From the NCBI GenBank assembly GCA_013330315.1, contig DUIO01000113.1, positions 1,419-7,152 on the forward strand: a DNA stretch of 5,734 bases. Reading direction: 5' to 3'. This document shows positions 5,328 to 5,734 of the stretch, piece after piece. Each line of letters starts with the position of its first letter. Within the stretch, counting starts at the first letter, position 1. Both the position numbers and the translations under genes were made by a program. The notes under the pieces were generated by a model that saw nothing but the letters and a program-made list of their open reading frames with translations, made no database searches and was not told the origin of the DNA. Origin of the DNA: Methanosarcina sp. Lineage in GTDB: Archaea; Halobacteriota; Methanosarcinia; Methanosarcinales; Methanosarcinaceae.

Positions 5328-5734
5328 TGTATACTACCCTGAATGTTGATCTGCTTCATGTAAAATTGCATTGAAGATAGTTAAGAAATACCAGAGAACT
5401 TTAAAGTCCCTGTTTTCTGCGGTGCAAATTAATTGAAAGAAAAGATTAAAAGCAGATTAAGAAGAAGCCCGGAAACTCTATGTCCCTTTTACCGGATTCC
5501 CCAATTCAGCAGCTCCGAAGATATACTCCCCCAAGTATATTGATCCGGAGCAGGATCAATGGTTTCCAGGCAGTTCTTTACTTATTTCCATACCCGCTAA
5601 CTTCCTAACTCCACGAATATAACATTATATCATTAAATATTTTAAATTAATTACCTGAAAAATTCATTTTAAACAAAAATTAATTCCATACTAAAAATTT
5701 TAAAATCGGCATAAATTATGCGAGGGTTACGATT
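5328..5734. promoter_or_regulatory. Long upstream region of the kinase, no gene seen
   Basis: No credible ORF is present on either strand in these 407 bp. Near the kinase, a perfect 10-bp palindrome ACTTTAAAGT (5398-5407) includes a TTTAAA that could serve as a proximal TATA box. The middle holds nested inverted repeats (5467-5571). Beyond about 5615 the DNA is very AT-rich; minus-strand AAATATTTAA near 5634-5643 is a candidate distal TATA box, which would put the inverted repeats inside a leader of roughly 280 nt. A GCATAA-A-TTATGC palindrome lies at 5709-5721. Confidence 0.45.
5467..5571 (-). promoter_or_regulatory. Candidate structured RNA leader or cis element upstream of the kinase
   Basis: Three nested or adjacent helices can form. 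The outer stem pairs 5467-5476 (GCC-C-GGAAAC) with 5562-5571 (GTTTCC-A-GGC): nine pairs and one C/A mismatch. Inside lie hairpin ATATACT/AGTATAT (5521-5527 with 5534-5540, 6-nt loop) and hairpin ATTGATCC/GGATCAAT (5539-5546 with 5553-5560, 6-nt loop). An alternative stem, GCTCCG (5512-5517) with CGGAGC (5546-5551), would enclose the first hairpin and disrupt the second, giving two exclusive folds. The strand is assigned by the kinase gene 140 bp away; the pairings work on either strand. It matches no RNA family I recognise. Confidence 0.35.

Noticed and set aside
5467..5571. Cobalamin riboswitch
   Set aside because: The minus strand has a fragment resembling the GGGAA...CCGGT part of the B12 element, but the other conserved boxes, such as GCCACTG and the B12 box, are absent.

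Overview
The window looks like chromosomal DNA of a methanogenic archaeon, most likely Methanosarcina or a close relative. The reasons are a FilR1-type (formerly DUF1724) winged-helix regulator, a family known from methanogens; a MASE3-PAS-HisKA_2 histidine kinase typical of Methanosarcina; a lipoprotein of methanogen style; strong GGAGG-type ribosome sites next to archaeal TATA-like boxes; and long AT-rich intergenic spaces. The genus is inferred from family content, not from a search.

Layout, left to right. (1) Positions 1-374, minus strand: the N-terminal 124 codons of a Cys/His-rich, HNH-like protein that runs off the left edge. (2) 375-485: its upstream region, with a perfect 13-bp tandem duplication. 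(3) 486-1328, minus strand: a FilR1-like regulator. (4) 1329-1687: a divergent intergenic region with three 20-bp direct repeats and TATA-like boxes for both flanking genes. (5) 1688-2797, plus strand: a three-part lipoprotein. Its signal peptide and ribosome site point to an ATT start codon; the only standard start in frame (GTG at 1724) would cut the signal peptide short. (6) 2849-2884: a strong terminator hairpin. (7) 2885-3284: gene-poor spacer with three separate tandem arrays, all with a 15-bp period; the largest touches the kinase stop codon. (8) 3285-5327, minus strand: a membrane sensor histidine kinase with a TTG start. (9) 5328-5734: a long upstream region holding a nested set of inverted repeats that could fold into a branched RNA of about 105 nt.

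The regulator and lipoprotein are divergent and share one control region, so the regulator may control itself, the lipoprotein, or both. The kinase has no receiver or output gene beside it and is best called an orphan. I see no mobile element, CRISPR array, tRNA or rRNA. No complete new multi-gene system is evident. The least ordinary signals are the apparent ATT start, the candidate structured leader of the kinase, and the repeated 15-bp periodicity.
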